Part shown: positions 13,812 to 22,080 of the stretch, piece by piece | How the letters are laid out: the number at the start of each line of letters is the position of its first letter | Numbering within the stretch: position 1 is the first letter of the stretch | From: Bacillota bacterium | Lineage (GTDB): Bacteria; Bacillota; Clostridia; DSM-8532 | NCBI GenBank assembly: GCA_023459915.1 | Contig: JAEWSN010000226.1 | Location: 1-23,216 of the forward strand | DNA length: 23,216 bases | Direction of reading: 5' to 3' | Made by a program: the position numbers and the translations under genes | Notes under the pieces: model-generated | Databases searched by the model: none | What the model was told of the DNA's origin: nothing | What the model saw: only the letters and a program-made list of their open reading frames with translations

Positions 13812-13841
13812 GATTTCTGAATTCCTCCCGGAATCAGAATC
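13812..13841 (+). other. Bulged hairpin upstream of the binding-protein gene
   Basis: GATT-CTG-ATTCC (two single-base bulges) pairs with GGAAT-CAG-AATC around TCCC, giving twelve base pairs. TGGGTTTTC follows. It could be an attenuator or terminator in the leader of the sugar operon, or a two-fold protein site. Confidence 0.4.
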
Positions 13842-13867
13842 TGGGTTTTCGCCACCTTTTCTATCCT
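13839..13867. repeat. Copy B of the AraC start-region motif
   Basis: ATCTGGGTTTTCGCCACC (one mismatch to copy A) is followed, after five extra bases, by TATCCT. It lies 114 bp before the binding-protein start. It has no start codon, so it may be a regulator site or a relic of duplication. Confidence 0.65.
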
Positions 13868-13930
13868 TTTGGAGGTTGGCCTGGTTTTTCGCACCCGTTT
13901 TTGCCGAGAGCTCCGCGCAAGGACACGCAA

Positions 13931-13944
13931 CGCCAGGCTTCAGC
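13931..13944 (+). repeat. 14-bp motif before the binding-protein gene, repeated before the first permease gene
   Basis: CGCCAGGCTTCAGC occurs here and identically at 15428-15441. Both copies are preceded by GCTCCGC (13910 and 15361) at different distances. In the second place it takes part in a nested stem-loop. Confidence 0.6.
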
Positions 13945-13980
13945 TGATACAACCACGGTCAATGACAAGGAGGAACAAAC

Positions 13981-15354
13981 ATGAAGAAAATCCGTGTGAT
14001 CGCCATCATCCTCATCCTCGCGTGCGCGCTCTCCCTGACAGCGTGCGGACAAGGCACATCCGCCACCGTGCCCTCCCCGGCCGAAAGCAGCGCCGGCAAC
14101 ACCGACGCGCAGGCGAAGGATCCTGCGACCCCGGCACCGGACAAGGAAGTCACCCTTTCGTTCATGGGGTGGGAAGCCTCCCCGCTGGAAACCGAATCCG
14201 TGAAACAGGGCATTGCCGCGTTCCAGGAACAATACCCGCACATCAAGGTGGAATACACCCCCGGATTGGCCGGCGCGGAATACTCCGCCAAACTGCTGAC
14301 CATGTTCGCCGGCAACGCCGCGCCCGATGTCTTCTTCTGCGGAGACTCCGATTACCGGACGTTTGCGTCCAAGGGCGTGCTGTACGACATCACGGACAAA
14401 TTCGACGCCACCTTCCCGGTGGATGACTTCATCGACTCGAGCAAGACCATCATGAACATCGACGGCAAATACTTCGGCATCTCGTCATGCACCGTCTCCC
14501 CCATCCTCTACTACAACAAGGCCATCTTCGACAAGGCCGGCATCGCGTATCCCTCCTCGGACCCGGATGAGGCCATGACCTGGGAGGAATACCGCGCGCT
14601 GTCCCTGCAGCTGACCATCAAGAACGGCGACAAGACCGAACAGTACGGCACCTACGGACTGGAAAGCTGGCTGATGACGCCGATGCTCTATTCGAACAAC
14701 GCCAGCCTGTTCGACAAGGACTTCACGAAAACCACCGTCAACACACCGGAAGCCGCCGAGGTGTTCGACGCCATCCGGGATCTGCGCATCGTGGACGGTT
14801 CGGCGCCCGACGCGACCACGCTTGAAAACATCGGCATGAGCGCCGCGCAAATGCTGCAGACCGGAAAGGTCGCCACCCTGGTGGACGGCTCCTGGGCCCT
14901 CCAGCAGCTCGCCACGCTCGACTTCGAGGTCGGCATGGCACCGCTCCCGAAATTCGACAACGCCCTCACCACCGGCAGCGCCCATCTGCACTCCATCTGG
15001 GCGGACACCCCCCATCCGGACGAGACCTGGGAATTCCTCAAGTTCCTCTCCGGCTACGACTATCAGGGCGCACTGGTCGCATCCGGTCTGTGGATGCCCA
15101 ACCGGAAGTCCATGTACCTGCCCGACGGTGTCGCGCAATGGTACCGGGATGACGTCCATGGCGATTCCTACAAGGACATGCTTCCCTACTTCCAGGAAGC
15201 CATGGCCTATCCGGGCGCCCTGTGGCCTTCGAGCAAGCTGGGCTCCATCATCGACGAGGAGCGGTCCAAGTATTTCAAGGACGGCCAGTCCACGGAAGAA
15301 ACGCTCGCGAACATCCAGACCCGTTGTGACGAGGAGCTTCTGCGTGTCAACTGA
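13981..15354 (+). CDS. Extracellular sugar-binding lipoprotein of an ABC importer
   Basis: A 457-residue family 1 extracellular solute-binding protein that would capture a saccharide outside the membrane and deliver it to the two permeases downstream. The N-terminus is a lipoprotein signal: MKKIR, a hydrophobic stretch and lipobox LTAC with Cys22. A Ser/Pro/Ala-rich linker follows (about residues 23-55). The mature fold begins at VTLSFMGWEASP and includes GIAAFQEQYPHIKVEYTPG, typical of the family. The start at 13981 follows AAGGAGG. The divergent AraC gene and downstream GH127 suggest an arabinose-containing oligosaccharide as ligand. A 142-bp structured spacer separates it from the first permease gene, which probably favours higher levels of this protein. 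Confidence 0.93.
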   Translation: MKKIRVIAIILILACALSLTACGQGTSATVPSPAESSAGNTDAQAKDPATPAPDKEVTLSFMGWEASPLETESVKQGIAAFQEQYPHIKVEYTPGLAGAEYSAKLLTMFAGNAAPDVFFCGDSDYRTFASKGVLYDITDKFDATFPVDDFIDSSKTIMNIDGKYFGISSCTVSPILYYNKAIFDKAGIAYPSSDPDEAMTWEEYRALSLQLTIKNGDKTEQYGTYGLESWLMTPMLYSNNASLFDKDFTKTTVNTPEAAEVFDAIRDLRIVDGSAPDATTLENIGMSAAQMLQTGKVATLVDGSWALQQLATLDFEVGMAPLPKFDNALTTGSAHLHSIWADTPHPDETWEFLKFLSGYDYQGALVASGLWMPNRKSMYLPDGVAQWYRDDVHGDSYKDMLPYFQEAMAYPGALWPSSKLGSIIDEERSKYFKDGQSTEETLANIQTRCDEELLRVN

Positions 15355-15386
15355 CAGCAGGCTCCGCACAACGAACCAAGATTGAA

Positions 15387-15462
15387 GGCCGCCCCGTCCG
15401 TTGCATGCCTGGAACAGCATCATCCGGCGCCAGGCTTCAGCGGCCGGGGCTTCCCCCATTTT
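15387..15462 (+). terminator. Nested intercistronic stem-loops between binding protein and permease genes
   Basis: Outer arms GGCCGC (15387-15392) and GCGGCC (15440-15445) enclose inner arms GCCTGG (15407-15412) and CCAGGC (15430-15435). Directly after comes GGGG-CTT-CCCC (15446-15456), then CATTTTG. This could be a leaky terminator or an mRNA-protecting structure that raises binding-protein output over permease output, as seen in many importer operons. Confidence 0.6.
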
Positions 15463-15496
15463 GCACAGGTCAACGCCACCGCAATAAGGAGATGCC

Positions 15497-16417
15497 ATGA
15501 CGGACATCGCACTGAAAATCAAGACGGGCTCCTCCAAACGGGGAAGCCTGCTGTACCGGGACAGTTTTTGGGCGATCATCATGCTGCTGCCCAACCTCAT
15601 CGGCTTCATGATGTTCCTGTTCATCCCGATTGTCGCCGCCTTCGTGCTCAGCTTCATGGAATATGATGTCATCTCCCCGATGAAATTCATCGGGCTGAAG
15701 AACTACATCGAAATGTTCCACGACCCCATCGTCGCCGAAACCCTTCGCAACACCGTGGTCTACACGGTCATCACCGTGCCCGTCGGCATGGCCCTGTCCC
15801 TGATTCTCGCACTTGCGCTCGATCAGAACATCGCGGGCCGCCGCATCTTCCGCGCTGTCTATTTTCTGCCCTCCATCACCTCGATGGTCGCCGTCGCCGT
15901 GGTGTGGCAGTGGATCTACAACCCGGAGTTCGGGCTGCTGAACTATCTGCTTTCCCTGTTCGGCATCGACGGCCCCTCGTGGCTGTCCAGCTCCAAGACG
16001 TCCCTGCTGTCCATCGCCATTGTGGGCATCTGGAAGGGCATGGGCTACAACATGCTGCTGTTCCTCGCCGGCCTGCAGGGCATCTCCACCAGTTACTATG
16101 AAGCCGCGAAGCTCGACGGCGCGAACGCCCTCCAGGAGTTCTTTTACGTCACCTTCCCCATGCTTCGGCCCACCACCTTTTTCATCTTCATCATGTCCAT
16201 CATCGGCTCCTTCCAGGTGTTCGACTCCGTGATGCTGATGACCGGCGGCGAGCCCGGGCGCTCCTCCTCCGTGCTGGTCCACTACCTGTACCAGAACGCG
16301 TTTGAATACTTCCGCATGGGATACGCCTGCGCCATTGCCTATCTGCTGTTCTTCATCGTCGTGACCCTGACGCTCATCAACCTGCGGATGGAAAAGTCCA
16401 CCATGTCCATGTACTGA
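15497..16417 (+). CDS. ABC sugar importer permease, MalF/UgpA type
   Basis: A 306-residue membrane permease with about six transmembrane segments, starting after a polar N-terminus of about 22 residues. The cytoplasmic coupling loop carries the EAA motif at 202-209 and beyond (YYEAAKLDGANALQEFFYVTFPMLRP, counted from residue 200), where the ATPase docks. The start at 15497 follows AAGGAG. With the next gene it forms the heterodimeric channel. No ATPase gene is in the cluster, so a shared MsmK-like ATPase encoded elsewhere is expected; this is usual for such Bacillota importers. Confidence 0.94.
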   Translation: MTDIALKIKTGSSKRGSLLYRDSFWAIIMLLPNLIGFMMFLFIPIVAAFVLSFMEYDVISPMKFIGLKNYIEMFHDPIVAETLRNTVVYTVITVPVGMALSLILALALDQNIAGRRIFRAVYFLPSITSMVAVAVVWQWIYNPEFGLLNYLLSLFGIDGPSWLSSSKTSLLSIAIVGIWKGMGYNMLLFLAGLQGISTSYYEAAKLDGANALQEFFYVTFPMLRPTTFFIFIMSIIGSFQVFDSVMLMTGGEPGRSSSVLVHYLYQNAFEYFRMGYACAIAYLLFFIVVTLTLINLRMEKSTMSMY

Positions 16418-16516
16418 GCGCCACCGCCTGGCATGACGAAACCATGCGTCCCTGCGCCATCGTTGCCTCCCGACCTTTAGGCGCAAACGCACAGGCATCA
16501 CAAGAAAGGTGAGCAT

Positions 16517-17413
16517 ATGAGTTCAAGCACCAACCTGATCCGGGGCGGCGTCCCCGCCAAGGCGATGACGCCCTTCCAGCGTGGCATGAAGAAATACGCC
16601 AACCCCGGCATGCTGGCCGCCTATTTCCTGCTGACGCTGGGCGGTCTGACCATGCTGCTGCCGTTCATCTGGATGATTTCCACCTCGTTCAAGAGCCTGG
16701 GCGAAGTGTTTGTCTTCCCCCCCACGTTTCTGGGCGAACGCATCGTCTGGCAGAACTACACCATGATTTCATCCCGCTTCAATTACTGGTCCTATTTCCT
16801 CAACAGCACCAAAATCTCAGGCTGGGTGGTGTTTTTTCAGCTCTTCACCAGCGCGATGGCCGGCTTCGTGTTCGCACGGCTCCGCTTCAAGGGCCGGGAC
16901 AAGCTGTTCGCCCTGTACCTGATGACCATGATGGTGCCGTTTCAGGTCACCATCATCCCAAACTTCCTGCAGATGTCCCTGTACAAGCTCATCAACACCC
17001 ACTGGTCGCTGATGATTCCGCCGATGGTCTCCGCCTTCGGCACCTTCCTGATGCGCCAGTTTTTCCTCACGGTGCCGCGGGAGCTGGACGAAGCCGCAAA
17101 AATCGACGGCTGCACGCCGTTCGGGACCTTCCTGCGCGTGCTGCTGCCAATGGCCAAGCCCACCATCGCCTCCCTGGCGATCTTCTGCTTCATGGGCATC
17201 TGGAATGATTATTTTGGCCCGCTGATTTACCTGAGCAAGGAAACCCTGTACACCCTGCCACTGGGTCTGGCGAAAATGAAAGGCATGTACGCAACGGACT
17301 GGCCGGTGCTGATGGCATCCACCTGCATTTCCATCCTGCCCGTGCTGGTCGCGTTCCTGCTGGCACAGGACGCCTTTGTCAAAGGTGTCATGATGACCGG
17401 CCTGAAGGATTGA
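16517..17413 (+). CDS. ABC sugar importer permease, MalG/UgpE type
   Basis: A 298-residue partner permease with about six membrane segments. The N-terminal pattern LLPFIWMISTSFKSLGEVF at 47-65 is typical of the MalG branch. The EAA loop is ELDEAAKIDGCTPFGTFLRV, starting at residue 189. It starts 99 bp after the first permease gene, after AAAGGTGAG, with only a loose inverted repeat (TGCGCC / GGCGCA) in that gap. The GH127 gene begins 46 bp after its stop, so import and hydrolysis are probably one transcript. Confidence 0.94.
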   Translation: MSSSTNLIRGGVPAKAMTPFQRGMKKYANPGMLAAYFLLTLGGLTMLLPFIWMISTSFKSLGEVFVFPPTFLGERIVWQNYTMISSRFNYWSYFLNSTKISGWVVFFQLFTSAMAGFVFARLRFKGRDKLFALYLMTMMVPFQVTIIPNFLQMSLYKLINTHWSLMIPPMVSAFGTFLMRQFFLTVPRELDEAAKIDGCTPFGTFLRVLLPMAKPTIASLAIFCFMGIWNDYFGPLIYLSKETLYTLPLGLAKMKGMYATDWPVLMASTCISILPVLVAFLLAQDAFVKGVMMTGLKD

Positions 17414-17459
17414 CCCCAAATACATGGCCCCCCGGGCCACCAAAGGAGACAACAGTGAC

Positions 17460-19511
17460 ATGAACGAAAAACTGGCCATCCACAGCATCCCGGCGGTCAA
17501 GGACGTCCGTATTGAAAGCGGATTCTGGGGATTCTATCGCAACAGTGTCCGTGACAAGGTGCTGCCCTACCAATGGCAGGCGCTCAATGACGAAATCCCG
17601 GACGCCGAACCCTCGCACTGCGTGGAGAACTTCCGCATGGCCGCCAGGAAAAATGCCGGAGAGGCGGTGGATCCGACGGCGTTCCACGGCATGGTCTTTC
17701 AGGATTCCGATCTGGCCAAGTGGCTCGAGGCGGCCGCCTATCTGCTCGCAACCCGGGAGGATCCCGCGCTGGACAGCATCGTGGACGAGATGATCGATCT
17801 GGTCGGCGCGGCGCAGGAGCCGGACGGCTACCTGGACACCTATTTCACGGTGGCGCATCCGGATCAGAAATGGACGAACCTGACCCATCATCACGAGCTG
17901 TATTGCGCCGGCCACATGCTCGAGGCCGCCATTGCGCTGTATGAGTGCACCGGCCGCACCAAGCTGCTGGCGATCATGGAACGGAACATGGCCTGCATCG
18001 CGTCGGTGCTGGGGCCGGAGCCCGGCAAGCGGCGCGGCTATCCCGGCCACCCCGAGCTCGAGCTGGCGCTGATGCGCCTGTACCGGCTCACCGGCAAGGA
18101 CCAATACCTGCAGATGGCTGCCTGGTTCGTGGACGAACGGGGTCAGACCCCCTTGTATTTTGAGGGGGAGGAAGCCACGCGAGGTGCCAAGCGCCTGTGG
18201 TCCAGCGAGGTCATCCGCCCGCCGCTCGCCTATTTCCAGGCAGACAAGCCCGTCCGGGAACAGGCCGAAATCCGCGGGCACGCGGTGCGCGCGCTGTATC
18301 TGCTGGCCGGCATGGCGGACGTGGCGGCGCACACCGGGGACGCGTCCCTGCACCGGGCGGTGCGGCGCTGGTGGGAAAGCACGGTGAACCGCCAGATGTA
18401 TGTCACCGGCGGCGTGGGCAGCACGCACCACGGCGAAGCCTTCAGCTTCCCATACCACCTGCCGAACGACACCGTCTATGCGGAAACCTGTGCATCCATC
18501 GCCCTGATCTTCGTCGCCCAGCGTTTGCTGCGCCAGTCTCCGGATCGGGCCGTGTCCGACGTGATGGAACGCGCCCTGTACAACACCTGCATCGGCAGCA
18601 TGCAGCGGGACGGCACCCGGTTCCTGTATGTCAACCCCCTGGAGGTTTGGCCCGAGGCCAGCGCGAACGACTGTGATCACTGGCATGTCACCCCGCAGCG
18701 GCAGAAATGGTTCGGCTGTGCCTGCTGTCCGCCGAACCTGGCGCGCCTCATCGCCTCGCTCGGCCAGTACGCCTACAGCATGTCCGGCCAAACCGCGTGG
18801 GTGCATCTGTATGTGGAGGGACAGGCGGAACTGGAAACGCCGGAAGGCCTGAAGATGCGGCTTGAGGTGAACACCGCGTACCCGTACGACGGAACGGTCA
18901 CCATCCGCAAATCGGGCGCCGCCGGCACGCTGGCACTCCGGATTCCGGCCTGGTGCCGGCAATGGCAGGTCGCTGTCGACGGAAACGCGTTGCCGGCATC
19001 GCAGACCGCACTGCCGGGGAACGGGTATGTGCCGGTCGCGCTGGCAGCCGGCACGCAAACCGTCACGCTGACGCTCGAGATGCCGGTGGAACGCGTGTAT
19101 TGCAGCACGGCCGTGCCGGAAAACATCGGCAAGGTGGCCGTCTCCCGCGGCCCGCTCATCTATTGCATCGAGGGGGCGGACAACGGCACCTCCCTGTGGC
19201 AGTGCGCGCTGCCGAAGGAAGCCGCACTCAAGGCCACCTTTGACGAGACCCTGCTCGACGGCATGACCGTCATCACGGCCGAGGGGGTGCGGCTGACGGG
19301 CGAGGGCGATGCAGGAAATATGACAGCAAGCGACATGTCTTCGGACGAAACGGGTTCGGGTGGCACGGCCGCAAACGGAATAGGGCATCCGTGCCTGTAT
19401 GAACCGGGCTTCGTCATCCGCCCGGTTCCCGCAACGCTCACCTTCATCCCCTACCATGCCTGGAGCAATCGGGAAACCGGAGAAATGCGCGTGTGGCTGA
19501 CCGAAGTGTGA
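17460..19511 (+). CDS. GH127-type beta-L-arabinofuranosidase (DUF1680 family)
   Basis: A 683-residue glycoside hydrolase of family GH127, which releases beta-L-arabinofuranose with a cysteine nucleophile held by zinc. The conserved block GGVGSTHHGEAFSFPYHLPN gives the probable acid/base Glu326; YAETCASI gives Glu342 and Cys344; WFGCACCPPN gives Cys422 and Cys423. These match the Glu-Cys-Cys-Cys zinc site of characterised HypBA1, with Cys422 as likely nucleophile; the 16-residue gap between the two glutamates also matches. No signal peptide is present, so it works on imported sugar. AAAGGAG lies 11 bases before the ATG at 17460, rather far; an earlier ATG at 17424 lacks a binding site. Residues near 620-640 are a Gly/Ser/Asp-rich insertion. 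A related specificity within the DUF1680 group cannot be excluded. Confidence 0.9.
   Translation: MNEKLAIHSIPAVKDVRIESGFWGFYRNSVRDKVLPYQWQALNDEIPDAEPSHCVENFRMAARKNAGEAVDPTAFHGMVFQDSDLAKWLEAAAYLLATREDPALDSIVDEMIDLVGAAQEPDGYLDTYFTVAHPDQKWTNLTHHHELYCAGHMLEAAIALYECTGRTKLLAIMERNMACIASVLGPEPGKRRGYPGHPELELALMRLYRLTGKDQYLQMAAWFVDERGQTPLYFEGEEATRGAKRLWSSEVIRPPLAYFQADKPVREQAEIRGHAVRALYLLAGMADVAAHTGDASLHRAVRRWWESTVNRQMYVTGGVGSTHHGEAFSFPYHLPNDTVYAETCASIALIFVAQRLLRQSPDRAVSDVMERALYNTCIGSMQRDGTRFLYVNPLEVWPEASANDCDHWHVTPQRQKWFGCACCPPNLARLIASLGQYAYSMSGQTAWVHLYVEGQAELETPEGLKMRLEVNTAYPYDGTVTIRKSGAAGTLALRIPAWCRQWQVAVDGNALPASQTALPGNGYVPVALAAGTQTVTLTLEMPVERVYCSTAVPENIGKVAVSRGPLIYCIEGADNGTSLWQCALPKEAALKATFDETLLDGMTVITAEGVRLTGEGDAGNMTASDMSSDETGSGGTAANGIGHPCLYEPGFVIRPVPATLTFIPYHAWSNRETGEMRVWLTEV
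18139..18151. repeat. Third copy of GGGGTCAGACCCC, inside the GH127 gene
   Basis: The 13-base palindrome found twice in the 5190-5221 operator recurs exactly here. It encodes Gly-Gln-Thr-Pro in the conserved DERGQTPLYF region, so it may be coincidental. Confidence 0.5.
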
Positions 19512-19517
19512 TAAGAT
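19509..19517 (+). promoter_or_regulatory. Candidate extended -10 element for the flavodoxin gene
   Basis: TGATAAGAT lies over the GH127 stop codon, about 50 bases before the flavodoxin start. The twelve-base context TGTGATAAGAT plus G/C also occurs at the minus-strand promoter near 5176-5186. No -35 is visible. Confidence 0.3.
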
Positions 19518-19567
19518 GTGTGCGGGGACGACCGCCACGAGCGCGGTTCGTACGGGAGGAACACGTC

Positions 19568-20077
19568 ATGAGCACGCTGATACTGTACACCACCAAATAC
19601 GGAAACACCACCAAATGTGCCGAAGCCCTGGCCAAAAAGCTCAAGGGCCAGGTGGACGTCAAGCCGCTGACCGACAACATGCCGGAATTGAACGGATACG
19701 ACACGGTGGTGCTTGGCGGCTCCATGTATGCCGGGAAGATGCAGAAGGCGATGGTCTCATTTGCCGGTACATTCCTGGACACCCTGCTCAGCAAGAAGAT
19801 CGCGTTGTTTGTCTGCTGCATGTCCGAGGAATTCGGAGAAAACCAAATCAAGTCCTCCTTCCCCGAAGCGCTTGTCAACCATGCGGTGGCCTACGCCCGG
19901 CTGGGCGGCGGCTTCACCTTCAGCAAAATGAAAGGCATGGACAAATTCATCATGAAAATGGTCACCAAGGCGGACGCGAAGAAGAAGGGGGTTCCCGTAA
20001 ACACGGATTACACCACCGACCGCTTCACCCTTTCCGAGGAGGCCGTCGACAAGCTGGCCGCCGCGCTCAACGCGTAA
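19568..20077 (+). CDS. Flavodoxin-domain protein (HemG-like flavodoxin family)
   Basis: A 169-residue cytoplasmic flavodoxin-like protein. The FMN phosphate loop is LYTTKYGNTTKCAEAL at 6-21, followed by GYDTVVLGGSMYAGKMQKAM, typical of the flavodoxin_5 group that includes protoporphyrinogen oxidase HemG-like proteins. The start at 19568 follows GGGAGG. It begins 56 bp after the GH127 stop and may be expressed with it, but has no obvious role in sugar use. An extended -10-like TGATAAGAT straddles the GH127 stop (19509-19517), identical to the element of the minus-strand operon, so it may have its own weak promoter. A role as small electron carrier is an inference. Confidence 0.88.
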   Translation: MSTLILYTTKYGNTTKCAEALAKKLKGQVDVKPLTDNMPELNGYDTVVLGGSMYAGKMQKAMVSFAGTFLDTLLSKKIALFVCCMSEEFGENQIKSSFPEALVNHAVAYARLGGGFTFSKMKGMDKFIMKMVTKADAKKKGVPVNTDYTTDRFTLSEEAVDKLAAALNA

Positions 20078-20114
20078 CCTGTGGCCCCCGTGGACGCGCC
20101 CGCCACGTGTGTGT

Positions 20115-20142
20115 GCGGGCACCGTCCGGCGGGCACCGTCCG
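20115..20142. repeat. 14-bp tandem duplication between convergent genes
   Basis: GCGGGCACCGTCCG occurs twice in exact tandem in the 74-bp gap between the flavodoxin gene and the convergent ABC exporter gene. No clear terminator is visible there. Confidence 0.95.
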
Positions 20143-20151
20143 TGTCGCGGC

Positions 20152-22080
20152 TCACTCCGCAAAACTCATGCTGTACATGTCGTAATAGAAACCCCTGGCA
20201 TCCATCAACGCCTGATGGGTGCCTCTTTCTATGATACCGCCGCGATCGATGACCAGAATCTCATCCGCCTCGCGAATGGTGGACAGCCGGTGGGCGATGA
20301 TGAAGCTGGTACGCCCCTTGCGCAGGTGCAGCATGGCCTTCTGCAGCACCATTTCCGTGCGGGTGTCCACGCTGCTGGTGGCCTCGTCGAGTATCAGGAC
20401 CGCCGGATTGGCCAGCACCGCCCGCGCGATGGACAACAGCTGGCGCTGTCCCTGCGAAAGGCCGCCGCCGGATTCATCGAGCACGGTGTCATACCCGTCC
20501 GGCAGCCGGTGCACCCAATGGTGGGCGCCAACGGCACGCACGGCCGCCTCCACCTCGTCATCCGTCGCGTCCAGGCGGCCATAGCGGATGTTCTCGCGGA
20601 TGGTGCCGGAAAACAGATGCGTGTCCTGCAGCACCATGCCGAAGCTGGGCCGCAGGGAGTTTCTCGTCCAGTCTCGCAGCGACCGGCCATCCATGCGGAT
20701 GGTGCCGCACTGCGGTTCATAAAACCGCACCAGCAGATTCACCACCGTGGTCTTCCCCGCGCCGGTGGGCCCCACCAGCGCGATGGTCTTGCCGGGCCGC
20801 GCGTCCAGATCCACATCCTTGAGCACGGGCACCCCCGGCACATACTCAAAGCAGACATCCTCGAATTGCACATGTCCTTCCGGGCTGGTCATTCGCATCG
20901 CCCCCGGTTCGTCCCCCGGCTCCGGCGTCTCGTCCATGAGCTCGAACACGCGCTCGGCACTGGCCTGCGCGGACTGGATGCTGCTGTACAGGTTCGCGAT
21001 CTCATTGAGCGGGCGCGAAAACTGCCGGGCATAATTGATGAAGCTGGCAATCACGCCGACCGAGACGGTGCCGGAGATGGCGAGCATGCCGCCGGCCGTC
21101 GCCACAATCACAAACCCGATATTGGTCATGGCGTTGAGCATCGGCATAACCATGCCGGCCATGAGCTGCGCCTTGCGGCCGGATTCCCGCAACTGTTCGT
21201 TGATCCCGTCAAACTGCGCGATGACCTGTTCCTCACGGCCAAACGCCTTGACCACCAGCTGGCCGGAGAGAATCTCCTCCACATGGCCGTTGAGCGCGGC
21301 CAGGTTGGCCTGCTGCGTTCTGAACTGCTTGCGGGAGCGCTTGGCGATGGTGCCCGAGAGCAGCAGCGTGAATGGCACCGTCACCATGGTCAGCAGGGTG
21401 AGCATCGGTGAGAGCACCAGCATCATCACCAGGGATCCAACCAGTGTGAGCACGCTGGCAAACAGCTGCGTGGTGGACGAGGACAGCATGGTGCTGACAT
21501 TGTCCACGTCGTTGGCCAGCCGGCTCATGATCTCCCCGTGCGTCCGGGTGTCGAAGAAGGACAGCGGCAGCCGCTGTACCCGCGCGAACAGGGTTTCCCG
21601 GATAATCCGGACAATCCGCTGCACCACGCCGGCGATCCACCACTCCTGCAGCCAGGTCAGCAGCGCCCCGGCGGCGTACGCCAGCCCGAGCACCAGCAGA
21701 ATGCGGTGCAGCCGTGAAAAATCCACGCCACCGGCCGTGGCCATGGCGTCTATCGCCCGGCCGATGAGCAGCGGGCCGACCAGTGCCAGTCCGGATCCCG
21801 CCGTCGCAATGCCGAACACCGTGATCAGCTTCCATTTTTCCGAACCGAACATGCGCCACAGCCGGACAATGGTGGCGCCCATGTTTTTGGGTTTCTCCCC
21901 GCCGCCAAACCGGCCGCCGAAATTGTGGATGCCGCCCGACCGGGAACCGCCCGGCGCCGCGGCCGACCCGCCGCCCGGACGGCTCCGGGCGGTGTTTTCA
22001 TTCGGCCCTTGGCCGCGACCGGCCCCGGGGGCTCCGGTTGAACCCGCGGACGCGTTGCGTCCGGAACCATGCTGTGCCAT
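20152..22080 (-). CDS. ABC exporter half-transporter, catalytic subunit of a heterodimer
   Basis: A 642-residue half-transporter: a Gly/Ser/Pro-rich N-terminal tail of about 65 residues, a six-helix ABC exporter membrane domain (about 75-380) and an ATPase domain. Walker A is GPTGAGKTT near 437, the signature is the variant LSQGQ near 539, Walker B is VLILDEATSSVD near 560 with catalytic Glu, and the switch His is in AHRLST near 593. Together with the upstream gene it forms a heterodimer: its own Walker motifs pair with the partner's normal LSGGQ in the active site, while its LSQGQ faces the partner's degenerate Walker B. Start ATG at 22080 directly follows the partner's stop (TGAATG) after GGGAGG, so translation is coupled. 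The substrate may be a drug, lipid or peptide. Confidence 0.94.
   Translation of the reverse strand: MAQHGSGRNASAGSTGAPGAGRGQGPNENTARSRPGGGSAAAPGGSRSGGIHNFGGRFGGGEKPKNMGATIVRLWRMFGSEKWKLITVFGIATAGSGLALVGPLLIGRAIDAMATAGGVDFSRLHRILLVLGLAYAAGALLTWLQEWWIAGVVQRIVRIIRETLFARVQRLPLSFFDTRTHGEIMSRLANDVDNVSTMLSSSTTQLFASVLTLVGSLVMMLVLSPMLTLLTMVTVPFTLLLSGTIAKRSRKQFRTQQANLAALNGHVEEILSGQLVVKAFGREEQVIAQFDGINEQLRESGRKAQLMAGMVMPMLNAMTNIGFVIVATAGGMLAISGTVSVGVIASFINYARQFSRPLNEIANLYSSIQSAQASAERVFELMDETPEPGDEPGAMRMTSPEGHVQFEDVCFEYVPGVPVLKDVDLDARPGKTIALVGPTGAGKTTVVNLLVRFYEPQCGTIRMDGRSLRDWTRNSLRPSFGMVLQDTHLFSGTIRENIRYGRLDATDDEVEAAVRAVGAHHWVHRLPDGYDTVLDESGGGLSQGQRQLLSIARAVLANPAVLILDEATSSVDTRTEMVLQKAMLHLRKGRTSFIIAHRLSTIREADEILVIDRGGIIERGTHQALMDARGFYYDMYSMSFAE

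Larger units (their letters stand above)
13583..13980. other. 398-bp divergent regulatory region between AraC and binding-protein genes
   Basis: No gene is supported here. The region is more AT-rich than its surroundings and has several T runs on the plus strand. It holds the AraC promoter (13639-13667), a second copy of the AraC start-region motif (13839-13867), a bulged hairpin (13812-13841) and possible half-sites TGGCAAAT (13662), GGGCAAAGAT (13740) and TGGCAAGAT (near 13760). No consensus promoter is evident for the binding-protein operon, as expected for an activator-dependent promoter. Confidence 0.6.

Noticed and set aside
13710..13952. 80-codon minus-strand open frame in the AraC-binding protein gap
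   Set aside because: No ribosome binding site, no recognisable domain, and it overlaps regulatory-looking repeats and T runs.
17388..19538. Minus-strand open frame of about 716 codons opposite the GH127 gene
   Set aside because: It mirrors a well-supported gene in GC-rich code, is Arg/His/Gly-rich without a recognisable domain and has no good start context.
19516..21411. Plus-strand open frame of about 631 codons opposite the ABC exporter gene
   Set aside because: Antisense to clear Walker and signature motifs, and it also overlaps the flavodoxin gene in another frame.
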